Shown one piece after another: positions 5,019 to 5,817 of a stretch of 5,817 bases of DNA. The DNA is from Actinomycetes bacterium (lineage in GTDB: Bacteria > Actinomycetota > Actinomycetes > Actinomycetales > Microbacteriaceae): contig JAEWDJ010000208.1 in assembly GCA_023390155.1 (NCBI GenBank), forward strand, positions 1-5,817, given 5' to 3'. Position numbers and translations under genes: made by a program. The notes under the pieces are model-generated. The model was not told the origin of the DNA, made no database searches, and worked only from the letters and a program-made list of their open reading frames with translations. Position 1 is the first letter of the stretch. Every line of letters begins with the position of its first letter.

Positions 5019-5817
5019 GTGACAGGCCGCACCCTGCTCCTCGACTCCGCATCCCTCTACTTCCGCGCGTTCTACGGCGTGCCCGACACGGTGCGCTCCC
5101 CCGAGGGCGAGCCCGTGAACGCCGTCCGCGGGTTCCTCGACATCATCGCGCGGCTCGTCACCGACTTCGCGCCCGCGTCGCTGGTCGCGTGCTGGGACGA
5201 CGACTGGCGACCGCGGTGGCGGGTCGATCTCATCCCGAGCTACAAGGCGCATCGGGTGGCGCGGGAGGTGCCCGGCGGCGTGGATGTGGAGGAGACGCCC
5301 GAGGCGCTCGTGCCGCAGGTGCCGGTGATCCGGGAGGTGCTCGACGCGCTCGGCATCGTGATCGTCGGCGCCGCGGAGCACGAGGCGGACGACGTGATCG
5401 GCACGCTCGCGACGCGCGCCGGCGGCCCGGTCGACGTCGTGACCGGCGACCGGGACCTGTTCCAGCTGGTCGACGACGCGCGGGACGTGCGCGTCGTCTA
5501 CACCGCGCGCGGGATGAGCAACCTCGAGATCCTGACCGGCGCGGTCGTCGAGGGCAAGTACGGGGTGCGGCCCGAGCAGTACGCGGACTTCGCGGCCATG
5601 CGCGGTGACACCTCCGACGGCCTCCCGGGAGTCGCCGGGGTGGGCGAGAAGACGGCGGCGGCGCTGCTCGCCGAGTACGGCACGCTCGCGGAGATCCGCG
5701 CCGCCGCGGCCGACCCGGCGAGCGCCCTGAAGCCGGCCGTGCGCGCCCGGTTCGAGGCGGCGTCCGACTACCTGGAGGTCGCTCCGCGCGTCGTCGAGGT
5801 CGTGCGCGACCTCGACC
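5019..5817 (+). CDS. Stand-alone 5'-3' exonuclease / flap endonuclease (PolA N-terminal domain type), 3' end cut by window
   Basis: GTG start at 5019; 266 codons are present and the frame is open at the window end. Actinobacterial stand-alone members run to about 300 residues, so most of it is here. Metal-binding acidic residues appear in order: Asp9 (LLLDSASLYFRAF), Asp60 (WDDDWRP), Glu122-Ala-Asp-Asp125 (HEADDVIGTLA), Asp144 and Asp146 (VVTGDRDLFQLV), and Asp197 and Asp200 (GDTSDGLPGV). YKAHR at 75-79 and the helix-3-turn-helix DNA-binding segment GVAGVGEKTAAALL (204-217) complete the family. It should remove RNA primers or 5' flaps during replication and repair, like mycobacterial FenA-type proteins, and is separate from any PolA. 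Frame and homology exclude an upstream start (in-frame TAG at 4965); the GGAG at 5014-5017 is only 1 nt from GTG, which is unusually tight. It appears unrelated in function to the sugar operon. Confidence 0.93.
   Translation, partial: MTGRTLLLDSASLYFRAFYGVPDTVRSPEGEPVNAVRGFLDIIARLVTDFAPASLVACWDDDWRPRWRVDLIPSYKAHRVAREVPGGVDVEETPEALVPQVPVIREVLDALGIVIVGAAEHEADDVIGTLATRAGGPVDVVTGDRDLFQLVDDARDVRVVYTARGMSNLEILTGAVVEGKYGVRPEQYADFAAMRGDTSDGLPGVAGVGEKTAAALLAEYGTLAEIRAAAADPASALKPAVRARFEAASDYLEVAPRVVEVVRDLD

Overview
The window looks like chromosomal DNA of a high-GC actinobacterium. Nearly every third codon position is G or C, GTG starts are used, the signal peptide is short and Ala-rich with a classic lipobox, and the ABC sugar operon carries no ATPase of its own. 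The overall style fits Microbacteriaceae or a related Micrococcales family. That placement is inference; there is no rRNA or other marker here to fix it.

Layout: five genes lie on the minus strand and read from about 4933 down to base 1. In transcription order they are a ROK-family repressor (4933-3722), a MalF-type permease (3722-2763), a MalG-type permease (2770-1955), a lipoprotein solute-binding protein (1890-649) and a cytoplasmic GH15 glycoside hydrolase that runs off the window start (574-1). ROK and MalF share a TGATG junction, and MalF and MalG overlap by 8 bp. Short gaps of 64 and 74 bp separate the last three genes. The arrangement is that of one self-regulated operon that imports an oligosaccharide, probably a gluco-oligosaccharide, and cleaves it inside the cell. 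The importer must borrow an ATPase (MsiK/UgpC type) encoded elsewhere.

An 85-bp AT-rich divergent promoter region (4934-5018) separates this operon from a plus-strand gene (5019 to the window end) for a stand-alone 5'-3' exonuclease/flap endonuclease of the PolA N-terminal type. It holds an imperfect inverted repeat (10 of 11 positions) with a 16-bp spacer. The repeat overlaps the best predicted ROK promoter and is the obvious candidate operator.

The gene content is a familiar sugar-uptake locus, and I see no evidence of a wholly new system. The most unusual feature is a perfect 17-bp inverted repeat with a 10-nt loop inside the ROK coding sequence (4504-4547). One arm encodes the family-conserved GIGVG segment and the other encodes a nearby variable segment, which is the pattern expected from a template-switch mutation. 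A strong GC hairpin without a U-tract between the binding-protein and GH15 genes is the second structural feature of note. No tRNA, rRNA, IS element, CRISPR or phage feature was seen.
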